Below are positions 1 through 8,711 of a stretch of DNA of 64,000 nucleotides, piece after piece. Under the pieces are notes generated by a model. It was not told the origin of the DNA, did no database searches, and saw only the letters and a program-made list of their open reading frames with translations. This DNA is from Tautonia marina. Its GTDB lineage: Bacteria > Planctomycetota > Planctomycetia > Isosphaerales > Isosphaeraceae. Numbering within the stretch: the stretch's first letter is position 1; each line of letters starts with the position of its first letter. The DNA lies in contig NZ_WEZF01000004.1 of NCBI RefSeq assembly GCF_009177065.1, forward strand, positions 186,001-250,000, written 5' to 3'. A program made the position numbers and the translations under genes.

Positions 1-325
1 AGCTTCCAGCTAAAGGTTAGATACCATTGATAACCACTTCTTGTCAATCAAAAAATAATACGCAGGGTGTCCATCATCGGACAGTTGCGACGAGTTGGCA
101 CAGTCACCGACGTTCCATCGCAGCGACGAGTGGGGATTTGTGAAAAATTTCTCAAAGTGGGTGCCTGGGGAGTTGACAGCACAGGTCTGGCCAATGTATC
201 AAATGACTCCAACAGGGATCACTGGAAGCATTCGTGACCCGTCTCTTCGATTCGGCGTGATGATCCAGTGGATCCTTGCGAGCGAGTCACTTGCCCCTGC
301 AAGCTGGGGCCGAGGAGAAAGGCGA
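1..325. other. Region upstream of the ATP synthase operon
   Basis: No convincing gene is seen here. The first 62 bases are AT-rich (TTGATA at 27, TTGTCA at 41, TAATAC at 57), which suits a promoter region, but no -35/-10 pair has the usual 16-18 base spacing, so no promoter is called. An open frame continuous with atpZ runs back to about 95, but its translation before 326 has no recognisable features. The region probably carries the promoter and leader of the atp operon. Confidence 0.4.
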
Positions 326-559
326 TTGTCTTCCCCATCATCCCCGAGTCCCGTGTCGGCTGGGCTGATCTGGGCCTATCGGATCTCGACGTTGGGTCTG
401 GAGTTCTCCCTGCCCGCCCTGGCAGGTTTTGCACTCGATCGACGTTGGGGGACCGCACCGACGGCGACCCTCGTGGGAGCATGTCTCGGATTCTTTCTCG
501 GCATGCTTCACATGATTCGGCTCGCCTCCACAACCCGATCCAACGAATCGCGTGAGTGA
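326..559 (+). CDS. atpZ: AtpZ/AtpI-type accessory subunit of F1Fo ATP synthase
   Basis: This is a small two-helix membrane protein of 77 residues at the head of the atp operon. Family members (AtpI/AtpZ) help c-ring assembly or Mg2+/Ca2+ supply for the ATP synthase. Helix 1 lies around residues 12-36 (AGLIWAYRISTLGLEFSLPA), followed by a basic loop with DRRWG, then helix 2 at about 44-65. I chose the TTG at 326 because AGGAG at 313-317 sits 8 bases upstream and the resulting length fits the family. The frame is open back to a TTG at 95, with ATGs at 197 and 260, but none has a comparable ribosome site and the extra residues look non-coding. It ends at 559, and atpB may begin upstream of this stop at GTG 552. 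Confidence 0.75.
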   Translation: MSSPSSPSPVSAGLIWAYRISTLGLEFSLPALAGFALDRRWGTAPTATLVGACLGFFLGMLHMIRLASTTRSNESRE

Positions 560-614
560 CCTCGGTTTCGAACGAGACTCCCCCGGCGAAACTCTCGAAC
601 CTCAACGATCATCT

Positions 615-1436
615 ATGGCCGACGAACACGCACACGAACATAGTCCGCTTGACCATGTCATCGATCATCCGACGCTCGAAATCCCGTTCTTTGGCGAACT
701 GGATTTACCCGAGGTGTTCGGGATTCAGGTGACACGCTTCATGGTCATGGAAACGATCGCCGCCTTGGTCATGTTGGCGGTCTTCATTCCGCTTGCGCGT
801 CATGCTGCCCGACAGCAAGTGACTCGTGGCCGGTTTTTGAACATCTTCGAGTCAATTCTCGTTTTCATTCGGGACAAGATGGCCAGACCCGCGATTGGTC
901 ACCATCATGCTGACCAATTCCTGCCCTATCTCTGGACGGTTTTTTTCTTCGTGCTGATTTGCAACCTGCTGGGAATGATTCCTGGTGGGGCGTCTGCCAC
1001 GGGGAATATCAACGTCACAGCGACTCTTGCTCTGATGACACTCGGCGCCGTGATCGTGGCCGGAGTCAAGGAGATGGGGCCGGTCGGCTTTCTGAAGAAT
1101 CTTGTGCCACACATGGACGTCCCTTGGATCATGAAGCCGATCCTCTGGCCCTTGATGTTTGTCATTGAGGTTGCCGGACTCTTCATTCGGCACGTGGTCC
1201 TCTCAGTGCGGCTCTTTGCGAATATGCTCGCTGGCCATATTGTGCTGGCGGTCATCCTTGGCTTCACCCTGACGGTGTCGCAGGCGGCCCTCTACATCAA
1301 GGGGCCGGTGATTGCCGCCAGTGTTGGCGGCGTGGTGTTGTTGAGCCTGCTCGAACTGTTCGTGGCGTTTTTGCAGGCTTACATTTTCACCTTCTTGTCG
1401 GCGTTGTTTATCGGTGCGGCTGTCCACTCGCATTGA
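615..1436 (+). CDS. atpB: F1Fo ATP synthase subunit a
   Basis: Subunit a is the integral membrane stator that forms the two proton half-channels against the c-ring. The protein is 273 residues from the ATG at 615, with a His/Asp-rich cytoplasmic start (MADEHAHEHSPLDHVIDHP) and at least five hydrophobic helices. The essential arginine is in LSVRLFANMLAGH, Arg199 in this numbering. An in-frame GTG at 552 would add 21 residues and overlap the atpZ stop. Neither start has a clear Shine-Dalgarno site. I prefer 615 because the planctomycete family typically starts just before the HPLxHVxDHP-like segment (from memory). It is followed by atpE after about 100 bases. Confidence 0.93.
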   Translation: MADEHAHEHSPLDHVIDHPTLEIPFFGELDLPEVFGIQVTRFMVMETIAALVMLAVFIPLARHAARQQVTRGRFLNIFESILVFIRDKMARPAIGHHHADQFLPYLWTVFFFVLICNLLGMIPGGASATGNINVTATLALMTLGAVIVAGVKEMGPVGFLKNLVPHMDVPWIMKPILWPLMFVIEVAGLFIRHVVLSVRLFANMLAGHIVLAVILGFTLTVSQAALYIKGPVIAASVGGVVLLSLLELFVAFLQAYIFTFLSALFIGAAVHSH

Positions 1437-1537
1437 GTTCGCGGCGGACGGGCAATCCAGCGGCGGGTGTCCGCTGGGTTTGATTCCCTCGCCCCATCGA
1501 TCCCTTGCCCCACAACCCCTGAGGAGTGTTCCCCCCC

Positions 1538-1915
1538 ATGTCCTTCGCGAAGATCGCCGCCCCGATTCTGGTCTTCTCCGCCGCCCTCCTGGTTCCGGCC
1601 ATCGCCTCGTTCGCTCAGGACGAGACCGTTGCCGTCGCTTTTCAGGCGGAATCGGCAGAAGACGCGGCTCGGATTGCGAGTGCTGCCTCGTCCAAAGGAG
1701 CGTTCGCGGATTCCCGGGCATTGGGTGCCGGTCTGGTGATTATCGGTGCCGGTTTCGGAATCGGTATGCTGACTCGCTCGGCAGTCGAGAGTATGGCTCG
1801 TCAACCCGAAACTGCCGGCAATGTTCAGACTGCGATGATTATCTCGGCTGCACTTATTGAAGGTGTCTCCTTCTTCGCCTTGATCATCATCGGCTTCATT
1901 CTGTCAGCGTACTGA
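1538..1915 (+). CDS. atpE: F1Fo ATP synthase subunit c with N-terminal signal-like extension
   Basis: Subunit c forms the proton-translocating rotor ring. The last 70 or so residues are the usual hairpin: Gly-rich helix 1 (GAGLVIIGAGFGIGM), polar loop ARQPE, and helix 2 with the carboxylate Glu108 in ALIEGVSFFAL. The residues after the Glu (GVSFF) lack the Ser/Thr and Tyr of Na+-binding rings, so H+ coupling is inferred. Before the hairpin are about 55 extra residues: a hydrophobic signal-like segment (residues 8-27, ending near SFAQ) and an acidic linker. Typical subunit c is 70-85 residues against 125 here. ATG 1538 is preferred over in-frame GTG 1526, because GAGGAG at 1521-1526 then serves as the ribosome site. 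A 10-bp inverted repeat follows the stop. Confidence 0.93.
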   Translation: MSFAKIAAPILVFSAALLVPAIASFAQDETVAVAFQAESAEDAARIASAASSKGAFADSRALGAGLVIIGAGFGIGMLTRSAVESMARQPETAGNVQTAMIISAALIEGVSFFALIIIGFILSAY

Positions 1916-1925
1916 GTTGAGCCAA

Positions 1926-1972
1926 GAGTTGTCCGGGACTCCTGGATCTCACCGGGGGTTCTCGGACAACTC
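1926..1972 (+). repeat. Inverted repeat / hairpin between atpE and atpF
   Basis: GAGTTGTCCG at 1926-1935 is exactly complementary to CGGACAACTC at 1963-1972, with a 27-base loop. It begins 11 bases after the atpE stop and lies about 84 bases before atpF. No T-run follows, so it is not a normal terminator. A 3' stabiliser or partial attenuator that lets the c subunit be made in excess is an inference. Confidence 0.6.
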
Positions 1973-2055
1973 CCCAACGGAATTCCTGTTCGCTTTTTCA
2001 ATCCTTCGCACTCCCTGATCGCCGCGAACCGACTCGATCGCGAGGCCCCCCTGCG

Positions 2056-2745
2056 ATGCTCCGGCGCAAGCTCTCGGCCTTTGGGCCACTGATGACTTTC
2101 CTGCTGACCCTGACCACGATTTGGATCGTCGGCGGAACTTCGGCCTTTGCCGAACCGTTGATCGACGATGCCGTTCAGGCCGTCGCGGGTCAAGAACACG
2201 ACTCACACGCAACCAGTGAAGGTGAGATTGATATTCTCGCCGCAGAGCCTTCTCTGGCGATTTACACTGTCACTGTCTTTTTCCTGCTTCTGTTGTTGCT
2301 CTATCGATTCGCCTGGGGACCAATCTCCAAAGCGCTGGAAGCCCGGGAGCAATCGCTGGAATCTGCCTTCCGTGAGGCAGAAAATGCGAGAGCCGAAGCG
2401 GCTGCCTTGCTGGAACAACATCGGAAGCAGATGGAACAGGTCCAGGATCAGGTTAGACAGATCATGGATGAGGCCAACCGTAAGGCCGAAACGGCCTATC
2501 AAGAACGGCTTGGTCAGGCTCGCGCAGACGCCGAGGCGACTGTTGAGCGAGCGACTCGAGAAATTTCGGCCGCCAAGGAGCAGGCGGTCGCAGACCTCTA
2601 CGAACGATCGGCCGATCTTGCAGTGGCAGTCGCCGGCCAGGTCCTGCGTCGGGAAATCGCCGGTGAGGAACACCGCCGATTGATCGAAGTGGCCTCTCAG
2701 GAACTTCAAGCGGTTGGTCCGAACGGTCGAGGAGGACTGAGCTGA
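2056..2745 (+). CDS. atpF: F1Fo ATP synthase subunit b with signal-like N terminus
   Basis: Subunit b is the peripheral stalk that holds F1 against Fo. The 229-residue protein has a hydrophobic signal-like segment at residues 11-31 (ending TSAFA) and an acidic/His linker. Then come the true membrane anchor at about 66-86 (AIYTVTVFFLLLLLLYRFAW), a canonical WGPISKALEAREQSLE hinge, and a long charged coiled coil to about residue 200. Ordinary b subunits are near 160 residues and lack the first segment, so either it is cleaved or the protein spans the membrane twice. The stop overlaps the atpH start as TGATG (2743-2747), indicating translational coupling. Confidence 0.92.
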   Translation: MLRRKLSAFGPLMTFLLTLTTIWIVGGTSAFAEPLIDDAVQAVAGQEHDSHATSEGEIDILAAEPSLAIYTVTVFFLLLLLLYRFAWGPISKALEAREQSLESAFREAENARAEAAALLEQHRKQMEQVQDQVRQIMDEANRKAETAYQERLGQARADAEATVERATREISAAKEQAVADLYERSADLAVAVAGQVLRREIAGEEHRRLIEVASQELQAVGPNGRGGLS

Positions 2746-3380
2746 TGAGCAGCACAGAACCTTCCGTCGATGTCAGTGGGACCGTCTTCGATGAAGGTGC
2801 TGAAGAGATTTCCCACACCTACGCCACCGCTCTGCTGAACGTGACTGAATCGAGCAACGAGGTTGAGACGATTCTCGACGAGCTCGATGAGTTCGTGACG
2901 GACATCTTCGAGCATCAACCCGTTTTCGCCGGCTTGCTTTCCGAAGGAATTTCGGATCAGCATCGCCGTGATCAGCTGCTGGTTTCGACGTTCGAGGGAC
3001 GAGCCCATCCGACGCTTTTGAGGTTTCTCAGAGTCTTGAACCGTCGAGATCGTCTCGGCCTTGTTCCGCTGATCGCCCGAACCGCTCGGGCAATGTGGCA
3101 TCGCCAAAACAATCGTATCCCTGTGACGATTCGTTCCGCCGTTCCTCTCGATGTTGACCAGCGTGCCTTGCTTCAGGAGCGCCTGGTGTCTCTCGCCGGA
3201 GGAGCGACCCCCATGATCACCGAGGAGGTTCAACCAGAACTTCTCGGTGGCCTTGTAGTTCAGATCGGGGACCAACTCTACGATGCCTCGGTCCGGAACC
3301 AATTGCGACGAATGCACGAAGTCTTGCTCCGCAGTCGGGCCGGAGAACTTCGCAGTCGCTTGGATCTCGTGGTCGATTGA
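2745..3380 (+). CDS. atpH: F1Fo ATP synthase subunit delta
   Basis: Subunit delta links the b stalk to the top of the alpha/beta hexamer. The protein is 211 residues with the OSCP/delta layout: an N-terminal helical bundle (YATALLNV near residue 26 is the usual start of the domain) and the C-terminal signature PELLGGLVVQIGDQLYDASV, which is strongly conserved in the family. About 22 acidic residues precede the domain. Its start overlaps the atpF stop by one base (TGATG). It lies between b and alpha, as in most bacterial atp operons. Confidence 0.92.
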   Translation: MSSTEPSVDVSGTVFDEGAEEISHTYATALLNVTESSNEVETILDELDEFVTDIFEHQPVFAGLLSEGISDQHRRDQLLVSTFEGRAHPTLLRFLRVLNRRDRLGLVPLIARTARAMWHRQNNRIPVTIRSAVPLDVDQRALLQERLVSLAGGATPMITEEVQPELLGGLVVQIGDQLYDASVRNQLRRMHEVLLRSRAGELRSRLDLVVD

Positions 3381-3477
3381 CCATGCCCCGAACTCTTCTT
3401 GAATACTGCCGTCGGTAACGCTGCCAGATGCCGTGACCGGCCGCCTTGAGCGATCCCCCCCCATCGAAGGTCGACCC

Positions 3478-5196
3478 ATGAAATTCCGATCCGACGAGAT
3501 CACCTCACTTATTCAACGAGAGATTCAGGAGTTCCGGGCCGATGTCGACCGGGTCGAAGTCGGCCGGGTGCTGGAAGTCGGTGACGGCATTGCCCGGATT
3601 CACGGCCTCTCCGGCATCATGGCTGGTGAGGTCGTTGCCTTCGAGAATGGTATTCGTGGAATGGCCTTGAACCTTGAGGAATCCTCGGTGGGTGTGATCA
3701 TCCTCGGGGATTTCAAACAGATTCGAGAAGGCCAGACCGCCACGGCAACGGGTGAATTGCTGAGTGTTCCCGTTGGTGACGGAATGATCGGTCGCGTGGT
3801 CAATCCCCTCGGCGAACCCATCGACGATGGCGGACCGATTCTGAGCGACATGCGACGGATGGTATTCTCCTCTGCTCCAGGCATTGCGGATCGTCAGCCT
3901 GTCGACGAGCCCTTGCAGACTGGCATCAAGGCGATCGACTCGATGATTCCGATCGGTCGCGGCCAGCGAGAGCTGATCATCGGCGATCGAAAAACCGGCA
4001 AGACTGCCGTGGCCATCGACACCATTTTGAACCAGAAGGGCCAAGGCGTCATCTGCGTTTATGTGGCGATTGCTCAGAAAGAATCGACCACTGCTCAACT
4101 CGTCGATATCCTCCGGCGTGAAGGGGCGATGGATTACACCATCGTCGTTGCCGCAGGAGCGAGTGATCCGGCCCCCCTGGCCCACATTGCTCCTTATGCC
4201 GGTTGCGCCATGGCCGAGTACTTCATGTACGAGAAGGGGATGGCGACCCTCTGCGTCTACGATGACTTGTCGAAGCAAGCGGTTGCCTATCGCGAGCTGT
4301 CGCTCCTGTTACGACGGCCGCCGGGTCGCGAGGCCTATCCGGGCGACGTCTTTTACATCCATTCCAGCCTTCTCGAACGCTCGGCCAAGCTGGCCGAGAA
4401 GTACGTTATTGTTCCGGAGAGCGCTCCGACCGAGAATTCGGACGATCCCGTGGCCGAGTCCTGGGGCGTGAATGGAAAGGTCTACGTCGGTGTGCCTGGC
4501 AAGGAAGAAGCAGCACACGACCTGAAAGCCAACTACGCAACCGGACATAAGATCGCAAAGACTGCGAAGTCCGGGGGATCGCTCACGGCCCTGCCGTTGA
4601 TCGAAACCCTCGAAGGTGAGGTGTCGGCGTACATTCCCACCAACGTGATTTCGATCACGGATGGTCAAATTTATCTCCAACCCGACCTGTTCTTCGCTGG
4701 AGTTCGTCCCGCGGTCGATGTCGGGATCTCGGTGTCTCGGGTGGGCGGCAAGGCGCAGGTGCCGGCCATGAAGAAGGTGGCCGGTGGTCTCCGCCTTGAC
4801 CTGGCCGCGTTCCGAGAACTGGAGGCGTTTGCTCAGATCGGCACCGAGCTTGACAAGGCAACCCAACAGCAACTCGACCGTGGTTATCGCATGGTTGAGT
4901 TGCTCAAGCAGCCGCAGTATCAGCCGATGAACGTTGCTGATCAGGTGATGAGCATCTTTGCGGGGTCGGAAGGCTTCCTGGACACCCTGCCTGTCTCTCA
5001 GGTCCAGCAGTTTGAGCAGGAATTCTTGCGGTTCATGGCGACCGAGAAGAAAGACATTCGGGATCGCCTTGTTCAGGAGAAAAAGCTCACCGAAGAGATC
5101 GTCACGGGACTCCGGGCGGCCCTGGAGGAATTTCGAACTCGCTACGCGATGGCTCACCCGTCGCACGCACGAAGTGCTGCTGTCGCGTCTGCCTGA
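3478..5196 (+). CDS. atpA: F1Fo ATP synthase subunit alpha with internal insertion
   Basis: Subunit alpha is the non-catalytic nucleotide-binding subunit of F1. The P-loop GDRKTGKT is at residues 169-176, the Walker B strand is LCVYDDLSK, and the [10 protein letters not shown] and [17 protein letters not shown] blocks are present. The protein has 572 residues against about 503-515 in the family. Most of the excess lies in one place: about 64 residues separate SAKLAEKY (302-309) from GGSLTALP (from 366), where Escherichia coli has around 20. I start at ATG 3478 with GAAGG 8 bases upstream, not at the in-frame GTG 3433. The C-terminal tail is also slightly extended with Ala/Ser. Confidence 0.95.
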   Translation: MKFRSDEITSLIQREIQEFRADVDRVEVGRVLEVGDGIARIHGLSGIMAGEVVAFENGIRGMALNLEESSVGVIILGDFKQIREGQTATATGELLSVPVGDGMIGRVVNPLGEPIDDGGPILSDMRRMVFSSAPGIADRQPVDEPLQTGIKAIDSMIPIGRGQRELIIGDRKTGKTAVAIDTILNQKGQGVICVYVAIAQKESTTAQLVDILRREGAMDYTIVVAAGASDPAPLAHIAPYAGCAMAEYFMYEKGMATLCVYDDLSKQAVAYRELSLLLRRPPGREAYPGDVFYIHSSLLERSAKLAEKYVIVPESAPTENSDDPVAESWGVNGKVYVGVPGKEEAAHDLKANYATGHKIAKTAKSGGSLTALPLIETLEGEVSAYIPTNVISITDGQIYLQPDLFFAGVRPAVDVGISVSRVGGKAQVPAMKKVAGGLRLDLAAFRELEAFAQIGTELDKATQQQLDRGYRMVELLKQPQYQPMNVADQVMSIFAGSEGFLDTLPVSQVQQFEQEFLRFMATEKKDIRDRLVQEKKLTEEIVTGLRAALEEFRTRYAMAHPSHARSAAVASA

Positions 5197-5393
5197 TTGG
5201 CTCCTGCCGAACGGTCCCTTCGATTGGGCAGTCGATTGATTCCGGGGGTTCTGGGTACTCGTGAACAACGGGTCCTCAGACCCTATTGGAATCAAGACGT
5301 CTTGGAACCCTCGGTCTCTGTTGAATTGGCCTTCTCCGCCGTTGATCCGATAACTTCGGGTCCGGCCCATCCTTTGAAGAGACGTTTCTGATC

Positions 5394-6305
5394 ATGGCCA
5401 AGGCCCGAGCGATCATCAAACGCCGCAAGTCGGTCCAGAACATCAAGAAGATTACGCGGACGATGGAGTTGATCGCCACGGCCCGCTTTCGAAAAGCTCT
5501 GGACCGCGCGACCGAGGCCGAATCGTATACTCGCAAGATTGCAGAAATTGTGAGCGATCTGAGCGAGACCTCAACCACTCAGGTCAGTCATCCGTTATTA
5601 GAGCAGCGCGATCCGGTTCGTCGGGTCGGCATGCTCGTGCTGACCAGCAATCGGGGACTTGCCGGCAGCTATAATGGGAACGTTCTTCGACTGGCCACTC
5701 GAAACTACGAGGAGTTTCAGGAGACCGGTACCACTCCATTACTCGAAGTATCGGGAAAGCGAGGCATCGGCTTTCTCCGGTTTCGCCGCATTGCGGTCGA
5801 TACGACCTACACACAATTTGAGGACCGCCCTCAGTTCGACGAGGTTGAGGTTCTCGCAAACCGTTATCTGGGAATGTTTCTCCGTGGCGAGATCGACCGA
5901 TTCGAGGTCGTTTATACAAGGTTTGTCTCGGCGTCTCGTCAGACACCCGTCAGCGAAACCTTGCTTCCGATGACGGTTGATCGTGCAAGAGAAGATGTCA
6001 GTCGACATCCCAGGAAAGGGGCGAATGGTGCCCTCGGTCGAGCACGGACTCCTTACGAGTTCCTGCCGGAACCGGAAAGCATTCTTGAAGAGATCGTTCC
6101 GGCGTCCTTCAAGGTTCGACTCTTCAAATGCTTCCTCGATGCCGCCGTCAGTGAACAAATCATGCGCATGATCGCCATGCGGGGCGCCACCGAAAATGCT
6201 GACGAAATGGTCAAAACACTGACCCGACAGTATAACCGTGCCCGGCAGTCACAGATTACTCGAGAGTTGTCTGAAATCATCGGTGGTGCCGCAGCGCTTG
6301 GTTGA
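5394..6305 (+). CDS. atpG: F1Fo ATP synthase subunit gamma
   Basis: Subunit gamma is the central rotating shaft of F1. The 303-residue protein has the expected ends: the N-terminal helix (IKRRKSVQNIKKITRTMELIA) and the C-terminal helix (YNRARQSQITRELSEIIGGA), which pair into the coiled-coil rotor. The Rossmann-like middle part carries RRVGMLVLTSNRGLAGSYN. Length is normal (about 285-300). A 197-base gap separates it from atpA, containing only a small GGGTC/GACCC hairpin near 5270-5283. atpD follows 83 bases later. Confidence 0.94.
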   Translation: MAKARAIIKRRKSVQNIKKITRTMELIATARFRKALDRATEAESYTRKIAEIVSDLSETSTTQVSHPLLEQRDPVRRVGMLVLTSNRGLAGSYNGNVLRLATRNYEEFQETGTTPLLEVSGKRGIGFLRFRRIAVDTTYTQFEDRPQFDEVEVLANRYLGMFLRGEIDRFEVVYTRFVSASRQTPVSETLLPMTVDRAREDVSRHPRKGANGALGRARTPYEFLPEPESILEEIVPASFKVRLFKCFLDAAVSEQIMRMIAMRGATENADEMVKTLTRQYNRARQSQITRELSEIIGGAAALG

Positions 6306-6370
6306 TCAGGTTGCGACTCTACCCATCGACCACGCCGGATACACGATCGAACATCCCCCCACGCTTTTGA

Positions 6371-7831
<1,461 letters not shown>

Positions 7832-7848
7832 GCAGTCTCCTCGTCAGA

Positions 7849-7911
7849 ATCGTCTGTCCGATCGGCAACGTGGGTAAGTTCTGGACGGCCCAACGACATT
7901 GGACAGACGAT
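7849..7911 (+). repeat. Inverted repeat between atpD and atpC
   Basis: Bases 7849-7862 (core ATCGTCTGTCC) pair with 7898-7911 (core GGACAGACGAT) over 14 positions, with one G-T wobble and a 35-base loop. The 304-base stretch 7832-8135 holds no credible gene, and no T-run follows the stem. An RNA structure that sets the level of the epsilon subunit, or that punctuates transcript processing, is an inference. Confidence 0.6.
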
Positions 7912-8135
7912 CGTGATGAGCGGCCAACCGCGACTCTCGCCCGAAAGCCTTGCCCCAATCGGATCGGGGAGTGGTACCTTGTCGACTCGGAGCGAGTCCC
8001 AGTCTCCTGGTACCCACACTGACCTGAGCCCCGATCGATTCGCCGCTCGGCACACGGACCACCGTTGATTTTGATTCGTTGACCCACGCTCCGAGCCTTA
8101 TTGCAGCGAGCCTGACCCGGGAGACTTGAGCGGCC

Positions 8136-8618
8136 ATGTCCACGACTGCGGCCCTAATCGAACCCCAGGAACCGTTTGATGTCCCTCCGGGCAATCCAGT
8201 GAAAAAGGAACATCACGGTGTTCGCTGTCTGGTGGTGACTCCAGAGGCAACCGTTCTTGAAGATGTTGCCGAATTTGTGGCACTTCCTCTTTTCGACGGA
8301 GAACTCGGTGTATTGCCGGGTCGCACTCCGCTGATTGGACGACTCGGTTACGGAGCGCTGCGGCTCCGGACTGGAACCTCAGAACGGCGATACTTCGTGG
8401 ATGGTGGTTTCGCTCAGGTCCGTGATGATGTCGTAACCATCCTCACCTCTCGGGCCATGCCGGTTGAGAAAATCGACCGGAATCTCGCCCAGCAAGAGCT
8501 TGAATCAGCAAAGGCTCGGAAAGTGACCTCCCCTCTGGATCTTACAGACAAGGCCCGTGCCGAAGATCGCGCCAGGGCCCTGCTCCGGCTTGCCGGCAAG
8601 TCAGGGGCAGGGAATTAA
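8136..8618 (+). CDS. atpC: F1Fo ATP synthase subunit epsilon
   Basis: Subunit epsilon sits at the foot of gamma and can inhibit ATP hydrolysis. The protein has 160 residues against roughly 130-140 in the family. The first 27 or so are an extra polar, Pro-rich leader. The beta-sandwich domain follows (RCLVVTPEATVLEDVAEFVALPLFDGELGVLPGRTPLIG, split here by position 30-68), then FVDGGFAQVRDDVVTIL, then the C-terminal helical hairpin beginning near residue 115. It is the last gene of the operon and is followed at once by an intrinsic terminator. Confidence 0.92.
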   Translation: MSTTAALIEPQEPFDVPPGNPVKKEHHGVRCLVVTPEATVLEDVAEFVALPLFDGELGVLPGRTPLIGRLGYGALRLRTGTSERRYFVDGGFAQVRDDVVTILTSRAMPVEKIDRNLAQQELESAKARKVTSPLDLTDKARAEDRARALLRLAGKSGAGN

Positions 8619-8659
8619 CTTCATCGACCGATGGAATGATCGGTTGTGCATTATCAGAG

Positions 8660-8691
8660 GTCGTCCTCAACTCTTGAGGACGACTTTTTTT
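8660..8691 (+). terminator. Intrinsic terminator of the atp operon
   Basis: GTCGTCCTCAA (8660-8670) pairs perfectly with TTGAGGACGAC (8674-8684) around a 3-base loop, followed by seven T residues (8685-8691). This is a textbook Rho-independent terminator 42 bases after atpC. In the other direction no T-run follows, so it should act only on the + strand although the next gene is convergent. Confidence 0.95.
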
Positions 8692-8711
8692 GCGAAGGAT
8701 GATCTGACAAC

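Noticed and set aside
1476-1490. GGGTTTGATTCCC-like T-loop in the atpB-atpE gap
   Set aside because: No acceptor stem, anticodon arm or CCA can be drawn around it, so it is not a tRNA.
3433-3477. Upstream GTG start for atpA
   Set aside because: ATG 3478 has a ribosome site and matches the usual alpha-subunit N terminus.
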